A DNA stretch of 64,000 nt, taken from the NCBI GenBank assembly GCA_964527785.1, contig CAZGNO010000006.1, positions 1-64,000 on the forward strand, written 5' to 3'. Below the pieces are notes generated by a model that had not been told where the DNA came from, made no database searches, and saw only the letters and a program-made list of their open reading frames with translations. This document shows, piece after piece, positions 52,939 through 61,423 of the stretch (position 1 is its first letter; every line of letters begins with the position of its first letter). A program made the translations under genes and the position numbers. The stretch is from JADJXV01 sp964527785 (GTDB lineage: Bacteria; Bacteroidota; Ignavibacteria; Kapaibacteriales; UBA961).

Positions 52939-53247
52939 TTACGGTCCAAGAACATTAAGTGCAAATGCAAGCACACTAAAAAGAAATAAGGGGATAAATA
53001 TAAAAGCACGTAAAAACTTATTATCGAATTTTATGTGCATGAATATATAAATAACCATTATTGCCTTTGCAAACGCAATAATCAAACCTACAGTAATGTG
53101 AAGGGCTGTCCCCATTGATTCCAAACTTTTTGGAACCCAATCCATAGCAGCAAAAACTGTCAAAGCCGTAAAAATAAAGAGCCAAGTAAATACCTTGATG
53201 TACTGCTTAATCATCACTTCGTCTGATGGATGGTCATGATGTTCCAT
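52939..53247 (-). CDS. coxD: Cytochrome c oxidase subunit IV-like protein
   Basis: 102 aa with three transmembrane helices, matching prokaryotic COX subunit IV/CyoD-type proteins: 'IKQYIKVFTWLFIFTALTVFAA', 'HITVGLIIAFAKAIMVIYIFMHIKFDNKFLR' and 'FIFIPLFLFSVLAFALNVLGP'. The 'KAxxVxxxFMHxK' pattern in helix 2 is diagnostic. The subunit has no cofactor and supports CuB-site assembly in related quinol oxidases. It directly follows coxC (21 bp). Confidence 0.9.
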   Translation of the reverse strand: MEHHDHPSDEVMIKQYIKVFTWLFIFTALTVFAAMDWVPKSLESMGTALHITVGLIIAFAKAIMVIYIFMHIKFDNKFLRAFIFIPLFLFSVLAFALNVLGP

Positions 53248-53268
53248 AACAAATTCTTTCGTTAATAT

Positions 53269-53889
53269 TTAATGATGCGATGGAAAAATAAGATACAAAA
53301 TCGGGAATAGAAATATCCATACTAAATCCACAAAGTGCCAGTACAAACCAAGTGTTTCAACCTTTACCGGCTTGTTGTACCCTTCTTTTGTAAATGATTT
53401 TGAAAGCATGAATATCATCGGAATTAATCCGAATATCACGTGCAATGCGTGAAATCCTGTCATCGTGAAGTAGAATGCAAAAAATACATTCGACCAAGGA
53501 AATATACCGTGTGGGAATATTGGATCTACGTGATAAAATTTCGAAGAGTATTCAATTGTTTTTACAATAAGAAAGATAAATCCACAAACAATTGTAAGCC
53601 CTAAAAACAATTGGAAATTCTTTTTATTCCCTCGCTGCAGATTCAAAATTGAAAGCGCCATAGTGAGCGAACTGCCAATAAGTACTGCAGTATTTAGAAG
53701 TGCAAGCCATTTGTTCAATTCTGCTGCCGAGTGAGCGAACATTTCAATATTTGAATTACGCAACACAATAAATGCACCAAAAAAACCACTAAAAAACATG
53801 ATTTCTGATGCAAGAAATATCCACATTGCCAATTTTCCATGCGGTACACCACTAACCGGCTCATGCGCTAAAGAAAGACCTGCTGACAT
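53269..53889 (-). CDS. coxC: Cytochrome c oxidase subunit III
   Basis: 206 aa, five predicted helices, the short five-helix form of subunit III common in bacterial caa3/aa3 oxidases. 'KLAMWIFLASEIMFFSGFFGAF' starts helix 1, 'FFAFYFTMTGFHALHVIFGLIPM' contains the conserved 'GFHxxHV', and 'GLYWHFVDLVWIFLFPILYL' is the last-helix signature. It stabilises subunit I and proton uptake. It lies downstream of ctaB (55 bp). Confidence 0.95.
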   Translation of the reverse strand: MSAGLSLAHEPVSGVPHGKLAMWIFLASEIMFFSGFFGAFIVLRNSNIEMFAHSAAELNKWLALLNTAVLIGSSLTMALSILNLQRGNKKNFQLFLGLTIVCGFIFLIVKTIEYSSKFYHVDPIFPHGIFPWSNVFFAFYFTMTGFHALHVIFGLIPMIFMLSKSFTKEGYNKPVKVETLGLYWHFVDLVWIFLFPILYLIFPSHH

Positions 53890-53944
53890 ATAATTATACC
53901 CTGTATAAATCTATGAAAATATCAAAATTTGAATAGAACTATAC

Positions 53945-54832
53945 TTATATCTTATTGACAAACATAAGTATTACCAACCCGGTAAGAAATAAATACGACG
54001 ATAACAACGTTGCTCTTGCATTTTCATGGCTTCGCTCCAACCTAAATTTCAATGCAAACCCAATAAAAATCAATCCTAATATAATTGCACCAATCACATA
54101 AACAATTCCAACAACTCCCGACTGCCATAATGCCAATGAAACCGGAAGCAAAAGCAAACAATATATCAAAGTCTCGGTACTAACCCTCTTTCCCGTTTCA
54201 TCATTTACTGCTGCCATTGCAAAACCGCCGCGCTCATAATCTTTCTTATACATCCATGAAAGCGACAAGAAATGTGGCAGTTGCCAGATAAACATTATTG
54301 CGAACAATACAACAGCAGGATAGTCAATTGAATTTCTATATGCTGTCCATCCTCCAAGCATCGGCAATGCTCCGGGAATCGCCCCGATAAACAATGACCA
54401 CACACTTTTTCTTTTGAGTGGAGTATATAGAACTACATACGATACCCACGTGGCAACTGCAATAGCAAGAGTCAGGTAGTTTACAAAGAACAAGCAAAAA
54501 ACGCCAATAATCGAGAGCACAATTCCAAATATCAATCCGCTTCGTGCCGAAATATCTCCAGAAGGCAAAGCGCGGTTCATAGTTCGTTTCATCAGTTTGT
54601 CTAGATCACGTTCAATATAGTTATTAAGAACGCAACTTCCTGCGCAAATGAGCGTAGCACCAAAGACAGTAAGAATTAACAGTAAAAGATGAGAAAGAAC
54701 TCCAAAATACTCAAATGACGCATCGGGTATAGCTAAATAATAACCAGTAGTTGTGGTCAGAACCACCATTCGGGTTATTCCCGGTTTTGTTAGATTGTAA
54801 TATGCCGATATTTTTTTAAAGTTTGAGTTCAT
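53945..54832 (-). CDS. ctaB: Protoheme IX farnesyltransferase (heme O synthase)
   Basis: 295 aa UbiA-family enzyme with about nine helices. It farnesylates heme b to heme o, the precursor of heme a. 'LTKPGITRMVVLTTTTGYYLA' at the N-terminus, 'SCVLNNYIERDLDKLMKRTMNRALPSG' (N-x3-D-x2-D-like first motif, ~67-92) and 'YTPLKRKSVWSLFIGAIPGALPMLGGWTA' are family signatures. 'SLSWMYKKDYERGGFAMA' is the second Asp loop. It lies between ctaA and coxC. Confidence 0.95.
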   Translation of the reverse strand: MNSNFKKISAYYNLTKPGITRMVVLTTTTGYYLAIPDASFEYFGVLSHLLLLILTVFGATLICAGSCVLNNYIERDLDKLMKRTMNRALPSGDISARSGLIFGIVLSIIGVFCLFFVNYLTLAIAVATWVSYVVLYTPLKRKSVWSLFIGAIPGALPMLGGWTAYRNSIDYPAVVLFAIMFIWQLPHFLSLSWMYKKDYERGGFAMAAVNDETGKRVSTETLIYCLLLLPVSLALWQSGVVGIVYVIGAIILGLIFIGFALKFRLERSHENARATLLSSYLFLTGLVILMFVNKI

Positions 54833-54880
54833 GCTGCCCTTGTTTGTGAGTCAAATTGACTTCAACGAACAATTCCGTAC

Positions 54881-55855
54881 TTAAATTTGAGAACTAACAG
54901 CAAATAACTTTTCGCCTTTTACCTGCACGACCTCAAAATTTCTTGATGATAAAAAGTAAGTAATAGCATTTGTAATTAACAGCAATGAACCAACTGCCAC
55001 ATGAGCTGTATTTGGAACGACATCCCGAACTGTCAGAATGATTAATGCTCCTAATGTTATTTGAACTATTATCAAAACAGCAGAGATAATCGTAGGAGTT
55101 CTGACCAACGACATTGATTTGCCGCCTCTAAGTACTATTGTCATTTGAATTGCCGTTAGAACTGTTAGCACTAGTGCACCGACTCGATGACAGTAATGAA
55201 TTACAACTTGATAATTATACAGCGAAAAATCGGGTATAATTTGTCCGTAAGCTAGCGGAAAATCAGGTATTGCCATACCGCTGTAGGTATGGCGAGTTAG
55301 GGCACCTAGAAAAATCTGAATGAATGTAAAAAAGAACGTAATGCCAAATAAATACTTTGCAAATGCAGAAACATTAACTTTCTTAGTTTGAAGTTCAGAC
55401 CATTTTTTGGATGTTGCAAGCGCAAGCCAAATTGTCATTAATAAGAATGTCTGAGCAAGCATTCCATGCGATGCCGACACCGCTGTTGGTAGTTGCATCT
55501 GCACTGTCAATCCGCCTAAAACTCCTTGCAAACATACAGCAATAAATGCTATTGAAGCAATTTTACGGAGTATCGTTCCACCAGTTTTTTTTTCAGCAAT
55601 CCACACCCAAACAAGCTCTACAATCATCAGAAAGCCGACAAATGATGCAAACAATCTGTGACCATGTTCGTACTTGATTCCGCCTGTCCATTTACTTACA
55701 GGATACGTAAACATATTCTGACCATATGTTGTTGGCCAGTCCGGAACGGAAAGTCCTGAACCTGTACTGTGCACCAAACCGCCAAGTGCTATTAATATCA
55801 AAGTACAAGAAGCCAAAAAAATACTATAACGATGAAGACTTCTAAAGGAATACAT
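54881..55855 (-). CDS. ctaA: Heme A synthase (CtaA/COX15)
   Basis: 324 aa with eight helices in two four-helix repeats. It oxidises the C8 methyl of heme o to give heme a. 'LGGLVHSTGSGLSVPDWPTTYGQ' (~25-47) with the catalytic-site 'GLSVPDWP', 'EHGHRLFASFVGFLM' (first His pair), 'GALTRHTYSGMAIPDFPLAYGQ' (second repeat) and 'VIHYCHRVGALVL' (His) are intact. N- and C-repeat similarity is visible ('GLSVPDWP' vs 'GMAIPDFP'). It follows coxA by 12 bp. Confidence 0.95.
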   Translation of the reverse strand: MYSFRSLHRYSIFLASCTLILIALGGLVHSTGSGLSVPDWPTTYGQNMFTYPVSKWTGGIKYEHGHRLFASFVGFLMIVELVWVWIAEKKTGGTILRKIASIAFIAVCLQGVLGGLTVQMQLPTAVSASHGMLAQTFLLMTIWLALATSKKWSELQTKKVNVSAFAKYLFGITFFFTFIQIFLGALTRHTYSGMAIPDFPLAYGQIIPDFSLYNYQVVIHYCHRVGALVLTVLTAIQMTIVLRGGKSMSLVRTPTIISAVLIIVQITLGALIILTVRDVVPNTAHVAVGSLLLITNAITYFLSSRNFEVVQVKGEKLFAVSSQI

Positions 55856-55867
55856 TTCAACTAAAAA

Positions 55868-57694
55868 TTAGTGTCCGCTATGACTATGAGTAGATACATG
55901 AGTTTCTGAATCACCTTCACCAACCGTTTCAGGGGCTTCCCATTGAGGCCAGTAATCTAATTTTCTATCAGGATGCGAAAACTCATAAGGTCCACGATAA
56001 ACTGTAACATCTTTGTCAAAGTTACCATGCCCCGGCTTTGCAGGTGCAGCCCAATCAAGAGTATTTGCTCTCCAAGGATTACGTGGAGCATTTTTACCAT
56101 ATTTGAGAGACCAGAAGATATTAAAAAGTAATACCAGCTGTGAAGCACCGAGGATAAAAGCAGAAATTGTTATAAACTGATTCATCGGCTGGAAATGCTT
56201 AAGGAAATCATATACATACGGGTCGTAAACACGACGCATATGCCCGCCGACACCTAAAATGTGCATCGGGTAGAACGTCAGATTAAAGAACAAGAACGAC
56301 CAATAGAAGTGTTTCCGTCCCCATGATTCATTGAGCATTTTTCCAAACATTTTAGGGAACCAATAATATATTCCCGCAAATATCCCAAACAATGAACCAC
56401 CGAAAAGAACATAGTGAATATGAGCTACAATAAAGTATGTATCGTGTATATAAATATCAACCGGAGCAGATGCCATAAACACACCGCTCAAACCACCGAT
56501 AACGAATGTAGCAACGAAAGCCAAAGCATTCAAATGCGCAGCAGCGAATTTAATATTACCTCGCCAAAGCGTACCTAACCAATTGAATATCTTGATAGCA
56601 GACGGTACGGCAATCACAATTGTAGAAAGCATGAACGTTGTTCCTAAAAGCGGGTTCATGCCCGATTGGAACATATGATGCCCCCATACAATAAATCCTA
56701 GAAATGCAATTGCCATTAGAGCAAAAATCATCGCTTTATAGCCAAAAATCGGTTTTCTTGAGAAAGTTGACATTACATCAGATACTATACCCATCGTCGG
56801 CAATATCATGATATATACGGCAGGGTGAGAATAAAACCAAAAAAGATGTTGCCATAAAATCGGCTGTCCTCCACCGGAATACAAAGCCCCTTTTGCATGA
56901 ACCATATTATCAGGCATAAAGAAACTGGTATGAAGGAATTGATCCATGAATTGCATCGAAATAGCGGCTGCTAGAACCGGTGTACCTAACGTAATGAGCA
57001 CAGCAGTAATAAACAGTGCCCAAACAGTCAGAGGCATACGGAACATAGTCATTCCTTTTGCTCTCTTATTGAGAATGGTAGTAACATAGTTTACTGCACC
57101 CATGATAGACGAGAAACCAACTAAAAACATACCCGCCAGCCACAAAGTTTGTCCTTTATCCGCTAAAGGCGCAAGTGTAGGGTAGCTTGTCCAGCCGGCT
57201 GCAGCCGAACCGCCTTCTACAAAGAAACCGCCACAAATAAGCATACCTGCAGGCGGCACAAGCCAAAATGAATACATATTGAGTTTTGGTAACGCCATAT
57301 CATCAGTACCAATCATCAATGGAATACACTGATTACCAAAAGCACCGACAGCAAGCGGAATAATAACCAAGAAAATCATTATTGTTCCGTGCATTGAAAG
57401 CAATTGCGCATAAAAACCCGGCTGAATAGCCCCACCTGCCACCCAAGTATCAGGCAAAAACTGACCAAGAAGCGGTATCGCTTGTCCCGGATAAGCAAGC
57501 TGCCAACGAATCAACATAGCCATTAGCCCACCAATCATCAGGAAGAATAGCGCAACAAATAAAAATTGCCGGGCAATTACTTTGTGATCAGTAGAAAAAA
57601 TGTATTTCTGAATAAATGACAATTCGTGATGATCATGCGAATGATCATGCGAATGTGCCGTAGCATCATGATGAGAAATCGTTGCCGTATCCAT
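55868..57694 (-). CDS. coxA: Cytochrome c oxidase subunit I, A2-type (YS motif)
   Basis: 608 aa with 12 or more helices. His102 in 'SMHGT' binds heme a, 'WFYSHPAVYIMILP' (~286-299) supplies CuB His and its cross-linked Tyr, 'WGHHMF' (~337-342) the other CuB His pair, and 'HDTYFIVAHIHYVLFGG' heme a3/a ligands. The helix VI motif reads YSHPAVYI where A1 enzymes have GHPEVYI, so the proton-relay Glu is replaced by the Tyr-Ser pair of A2-type oxidases, as in Rhodothermus and Thermus-type caa3. A His-rich N-terminus (HSHDHSHDHH) and C-terminus are notable and may bind metal. Confidence 0.96.
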   Translation of the reverse strand: MDTATISHHDATAHSHDHSHDHHELSFIQKYIFSTDHKVIARQFLFVALFFLMIGGLMAMLIRWQLAYPGQAIPLLGQFLPDTWVAGGAIQPGFYAQLLSMHGTIMIFLVIIPLAVGAFGNQCIPLMIGTDDMALPKLNMYSFWLVPPAGMLICGGFFVEGGSAAAGWTSYPTLAPLADKGQTLWLAGMFLVGFSSIMGAVNYVTTILNKRAKGMTMFRMPLTVWALFITAVLITLGTPVLAAAISMQFMDQFLHTSFFMPDNMVHAKGALYSGGGQPILWQHLFWFYSHPAVYIMILPTMGIVSDVMSTFSRKPIFGYKAMIFALMAIAFLGFIVWGHHMFQSGMNPLLGTTFMLSTIVIAVPSAIKIFNWLGTLWRGNIKFAAAHLNALAFVATFVIGGLSGVFMASAPVDIYIHDTYFIVAHIHYVLFGGSLFGIFAGIYYWFPKMFGKMLNESWGRKHFYWSFLFFNLTFYPMHILGVGGHMRRVYDPYVYDFLKHFQPMNQFITISAFILGASQLVLLFNIFWSLKYGKNAPRNPWRANTLDWAAPAKPGHGNFDKDVTVYRGPYEFSHPDRKLDYWPQWEAPETVGEGDSETHVSTHSHSGH

Positions 57695-57743
57695 GTGATA
57701 TTACCCTGTAATTAGTTTCTTTGTTGTACTTGTTAGGATATAC

Positions 57744-58571
57744 TTAATGATGGGTTTCTTTTTTTGGTTCTTCGGCAGCAGGACTTGGCGCTGCCGGAGG
57801 ATTTGCCAAAAGATTTGCTTTAATTGCATTATACTGTTCATCAAGCCACTTGTTGTATTCTTCTTCCGACTGCATAAATACTTCGCCGCGCATCGAATAA
57901 TGCCCGCTTCCACATAATTCAGCACAAGCAAGTTCATATTTTCCTGTCTTAAATCCATTGAACCATACTTTAATCCACTGCCCCGGCAATGCATCTTGCT
58001 TCACACGGAAATGAGGCAGAAAAAAACTGTGAATCACATCCATAGTTGATAAATCAACAACTACATTCTTATTAATCGGAAAATGAAGTTGATTAATTGT
58101 TACAAAATCATCGTAACCGGCAGGGTCATTCTTATCAATACCGAATGGGTTTGTTGCTGCCATTTGTGTTCGGTCTTTTTTTCCAAATATACCGTCGGGA
58201 CCGGGATAGCGAATATTCCAACCAAACTGATAAGCCATCACTTCCACTTTTACATCCGGATGCGGAACACGCCATTCTGATTTTGTACGAGTCCACATAT
58301 CCTCGCTCCACAATCCAATTAACACAAAGACTATCGAAGGAAGGAGTGTCCATGTAAATTCAAGTGCATTACTTCCATGAAAGTGATATGCCTTACGGTC
58401 AGGATTAAAACGATACTTAATGATAAATGCAATAAGCAAACCATAGGTTAAGAAAAAGATAGCAACAGAGAGCCAATAGATAACAGCAAACATTTCATCC
58501 AACTGTTGACTATAAGTACTTACACCTTCAGGAAAGAAGGTAAGCATATCTTTGTAAAGCCATTCGAGCAT
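57744..58571 (-). CDS. coxB: Cytochrome c oxidase subunit II
   Basis: 275 aa. Two N-terminal transmembrane helices (~28-53 and ~72-92) precede a periplasmic cupredoxin domain with the CuA ligands in 'DVIHSFFLPHFRVKQDALPG' (His ~181) and 'CAELCGSGHYSMRG' (Cys ~216 and ~220, His ~224, Met ~227). No cytochrome c domain is fused to the C-terminus, which ends in a Pro/Ala-rich 'APSPAAEEPKKETHH' tail; the heme donor is likely the separate cytochrome c encoded just upstream. It precedes coxA by 49 bp. Confidence 0.95.
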   Translation of the reverse strand: MLEWLYKDMLTFFPEGVSTYSQQLDEMFAVIYWLSVAIFFLTYGLLIAFIIKYRFNPDRKAYHFHGSNALEFTWTLLPSIVFVLIGLWSEDMWTRTKSEWRVPHPDVKVEVMAYQFGWNIRYPGPDGIFGKKDRTQMAATNPFGIDKNDPAGYDDFVTINQLHFPINKNVVVDLSTMDVIHSFFLPHFRVKQDALPGQWIKVWFNGFKTGKYELACAELCGSGHYSMRGEVFMQSEEEYNKWLDEQYNAIKANLLANPPAAPSPAAEEPKKETHH

Positions 58572-58669
58572 AGAAATTACCTTTTAATAAGATAGTTCAG
58601 TTTTTAAATCACTTTAAGAGGGAGACGTTAATTCAGTTTCAACAAAAAAATAGCCGATTGATACTAATA

Positions 58670-59215
58670 TCACATCGGCGATTGAAGTTCGCTTTCTTCC
58701 CAACCCTTCATTCGGGACGCAGTCTTTTCTCGGACTGCCTTCACTTCATCAGGAGTAACCGCAGCACCGCTATTTCCCCAACTCGAGCGTACATAGGTAA
58801 GAACATCTGCAATTTGTTGGTCGGTCATTTGATCTTTCCAAGGAGCCATCAGTCCGTTAAATTCTTTGCCCTCTCTTGTGATTTTCCCCTTAAAACCATG
58901 AAGGACAATTCGAATCGGACGAGTAGATTCACCATTTGCAAACTCAGATCCTGCAAGAGGTGGGTAGGTACCGGGAAGCCCTTTGCCATTTCCTTGATGA
59001 CAAGTTGCGCAAATCTTACCATAATCTGCAGCACCGGGTCCTCCGGCAGCTGTTCCGGCACCAGCGGCAGCAACTTTTTCAGCATTAGGGTCTATAAAAA
59101 CCGGGTCGTCTCCGAGATGAACGAAGAAACCTTTGATATTGCATCCGGCAATAAAGAGAAAACTTGTGAGGGCGAGAGATAAGATACTTTTTGGAGAGAG
59201 TAAAAATTTCATCAT
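58670..59215 (-). CDS. Lipoprotein monoheme cytochrome c, first gene of the respiratory operon
   Basis: 181 aa. A signal peptide ends in lipobox 'LFIAGC' (Cys ~25), and an Ala/Gly-rich linker leads to a class I cytochrome c domain with CATCH (~69-73), 'GKGLPGTYPPLAGSEF' and a Met in 'NGLMAPWKDQMTDQQIADVLTYVRSSW'. The domain resembles the cytochrome fused to subunit II of caa3 oxidases, here kept separate and membrane-tethered. It probably carries electrons from ActE to CuA. Two adjacent ATGs (59215, 59212) could start it. A consensus promoter lies 65 bp upstream. Confidence 0.93.
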   Translation of the reverse strand: MMKFLLSPKSILSLALTSFLFIAGCNIKGFFVHLGDDPVFIDPNAEKVAAAGAGTAAGGPGAADYGKICATCHQGNGKGLPGTYPPLAGSEFANGESTRPIRIVLHGFKGKITREGKEFNGLMAPWKDQMTDQQIADVLTYVRSSWGNSGAAVTPDEVKAVREKTASRMKGWEESELQSPM

Positions 59216-59279
59216 TGATTACGCTGGAAATAATTACAAAAAATCACTCGAAAATGCTGCTGTGTTTCAATTCAATACT

Positions 59280-59311
59280 CAAAATTACAAGCAATTCCCT
59301 ATTTGGACAAA
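59280..59311 (-). promoter_or_regulatory. Consensus Bacteroidota-type promoter of the oxidase-ACIII operon
   Basis: On the minus strand TTTG (59311-59308), exactly 20 nt, then TAATTTTG (59287-59280) matches TTTG-N20-TAnnTTTG at every defined base. The predicted transcript would start near 59274 and have a leader of about 58 nt before ATG 59215. Confidence 0.75.
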
Positions 59312-59468
59312 TGTTTTTTCAAATTTTTTTAATAAAATTCTCCTGAAAGTGAAAAAGCTAAAATCTATTTCCTTACTCTTAAAAGGGTTATTACAATCGT
59401 TTGTTAATTTCAAGTTTTCACTCTTTTGCGAAAGAACTACTCATTAATAAGATTTTGAAATGTTAACA

Positions 59469-60752
59469 TTACAAGTTTGAATGAAAAATCTGCCCGTTAT
59501 TGATAACAAATTTCGGCTTGCCGGTTAATTCAACTCCATTAAATGGCGAATTATGGGACTTAGAGCAACTATGAGCCAAATCAACTGTCCATTGCTCATT
59601 CAGTGCAAATATGGTCAGATTCGCTTTTTCGCCTTTATCAACTTTTACTTCTTGTAATAGTAAAACTTTACGAGGGTTTAAACTCATTTTTTCGATTAAT
59701 TGAGAAAGTGTCAGTTTGCCGGTCTTCACCAAATATGTAACCCCTAGCCCCAAAGCAGTTTCAAGACCTGTAATTCCGTTTGCAGCCAGAACAAATTCAC
59801 ATTGCTTTTCGTGAATAGCGTGTGGAGCGTGATCGGTAGCGATGCAGTCAATCGTTCCATCAACCAGTCCTTCGATGATTGCCTCAATGTCTTCCTGCGA
59901 GCGCAGAGGCGGGTTCATTTTAGCATTTGTATTGAACCCCAGTACTGCTTCATCAGTAAGTACAAAGTGATGCGGCGTTACTTCACAGCTTACTCTCAGT
60001 CCGCGCGATTTTGCTTCACGGACTAATCTAACCGCTCCCTTAGTACTAATATGTGCAGCATGATACCGACGATTTCCACAATACTCAGCCAGCAGAATAT
60101 CACGAGCGATAATTACATCTTCTGCTACAGTCGGGTATCCTTTCAATCCTAGCTCAGCAGAAATTTTCCCTTCGTTCATTGCAAAGTTTCTTGTCATCGA
60201 ATGTTCTTCACAGTGCTGTGTGAGTAATGCGTCCCATTGTGCTGTATAATCAAATGCTCTTCGCATCATTTCTGCACTTTCAAGACACGAACCGTCGTCT
60301 GAGAACATTACTGCTCCGGCTTCAATCAATGAAAGTATCGGAGCAAGCTCCTTCCCTTCCCTACTCTTTGTAATGGTTGCACAAGGGAATACATCTACAA
60401 TATTTCCCTTAGCACGACTTGTGATATATTCAATAATCGCAACCGAATCAACTGCCGGAGATGTGTTGGGCATACAAACTACCCCGGTAAATCCACCATT
60501 GACTGCTGCTAATGTACCTGTATGGATAGTTTCCTTGTATTCTTGCCCCGGCTCTCGTAAATGGACGTGCATATCAAAGAATCCCGGACAACATACCAAA
60601 TCAGTACCGTCAATTACTTCGGTTGTGGGTGAAATTTGCGGGTCTTCATTGCCAATATACTCTATAACACCATCAGCAATAGAGATATTCAAGTGTTCAT
60701 CTATGTTTTGTGAAGGGCTTACAACGCGGATATTCCTGAGGTAAATATTCAT
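59469..60752 (-). CDS. pyrC: Dihydroorotase
   Basis: 427 aa zinc amidohydrolase of pyrimidine synthesis, closing carbamoyl-aspartate to dihydroorotate. 'GFFDMHVHLREPGQEYKETI' has the HxH metal pair and substrate Arg, 'HCEEHSMTRN' and 'HAAHISTKGAVRLV' supply further His ligands, and 'CIATDHAPHA' contains the catalytic Asp. The C-terminal 'GKPKFVINNGQIFHS' is typical of the type I, PyrC/CAD-like class. The metal-bridging Lys expected in this class is not evident at a fixed position by eye; 'MFSDDGS' occupies that region. Last gene of the queD-folE-rnhB-pyrC chain. Confidence 0.93.
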   Translation of the reverse strand: MNIYLRNIRVVSPSQNIDEHLNISIADGVIEYIGNEDPQISPTTEVIDGTDLVCCPGFFDMHVHLREPGQEYKETIHTGTLAAVNGGFTGVVCMPNTSPAVDSVAIIEYITSRAKGNIVDVFPCATITKSREGKELAPILSLIEAGAVMFSDDGSCLESAEMMRRAFDYTAQWDALLTQHCEEHSMTRNFAMNEGKISAELGLKGYPTVAEDVIIARDILLAEYCGNRRYHAAHISTKGAVRLVREAKSRGLRVSCEVTPHHFVLTDEAVLGFNTNAKMNPPLRSQEDIEAIIEGLVDGTIDCIATDHAPHAIHEKQCEFVLAANGITGLETALGLGVTYLVKTGKLTLSQLIEKMSLNPRKVLLLQEVKVDKGEKANLTIFALNEQWTVDLAHSCSKSHNSPFNGVELTGKPKFVINNGQIFHSNL

Positions 60753-60781
60753 AGAAAGTCTGTTAGGTATTACTAAATAGA

Positions 60782-61423
60782 TTAAAATAATTTAAGTTGA
60801 GGATGCTCGGCTAGAATTGTACGAAGAAATGTTCGACGGTGCAGAGGGCACGCCCCGTGTTTAATAATTGCTTTAATATGCTCAGAAGTACCATATCCTT
60901 TATGCTTTGCGAACCCATAGTTAGGATACTGCACATCCGCTACTTCTATCATCCACCTGTCTCTGGAGACTTTGGCAATTATAGATGCAGCAGCAATTGA
61001 AAGAACCTTGCCATCACCCTTCACAACTGTTGTAAAGTTTTGTTTCTCATGAACAAAGTAATTCCCGTCAATAAAAACATGGGCAATATCATTCAAAGAA
61101 TCAACACACGATTGCATAGCTTTGAGTGTAGCGCGTCGAATATTAATCAAATCAATTGTTTCCGAATCAATAAATGAAACTTCACTTTGGACAGCAATTT
61201 CAGCAAGAACTCCAAACAACGATTCACGCTGCTTTTCATTTAGCTTTTTAGAATCATTGAAACCCAAAGAAACTTCACTAAAAGAAGGTAAAATTACTGC
61301 AGCGGCAACTACCGGTCCTGCAAGCGGTCCCCTTCCGGCTTCGTCAACTCCGGCTACTAATTGAGTATTACTCCAAAACGGATACTCAAAGTCGGTAGTT
61401 GGTTCAGAAATATATTTGCTCAC
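60782..61423 (-). CDS. rnhB: Ribonuclease HII
   Basis: 213 aa. It nicks RNA in DNA-RNA hybrids, including single ribonucleotides left by DNA polymerase. 'VAGVDEAGRGPLAGPVVAAAVIL' contains the Asp-Glu pair and the GRG loop, 'HVFIDGNYF' the third Asp, and 'IIAKVSRDRWMIEVADVQYPNYGFAKHKGYGT' the fourth acidic residue and signature. The start is GTG 61423, overlapping the folE stop as GTGA, so translation is coupled to folE. It lies 29 bp upstream of pyrC. Confidence 0.95.
   Translation of the reverse strand: MSKYISEPTTDFEYPFWSNTQLVAGVDEAGRGPLAGPVVAAAVILPSFSEVSLGFNDSKKLNEKQRESLFGVLAEIAVQSEVSFIDSETIDLINIRRATLKAMQSCVDSLNDIAHVFIDGNYFVHEKQNFTTVVKGDGKVLSIAAASIIAKVSRDRWMIEVADVQYPNYGFAKHKGYGTSEHIKAIIKHGACPLHRRTFLRTILAEHPQLKLF

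Noticed and set aside
58658..59182. A 174-codon plus-strand open frame over the cytochrome c gene
   Set aside because: It is antisense to a clear cytochrome c with heme motif and lipobox; composition is typical of a shadow frame.
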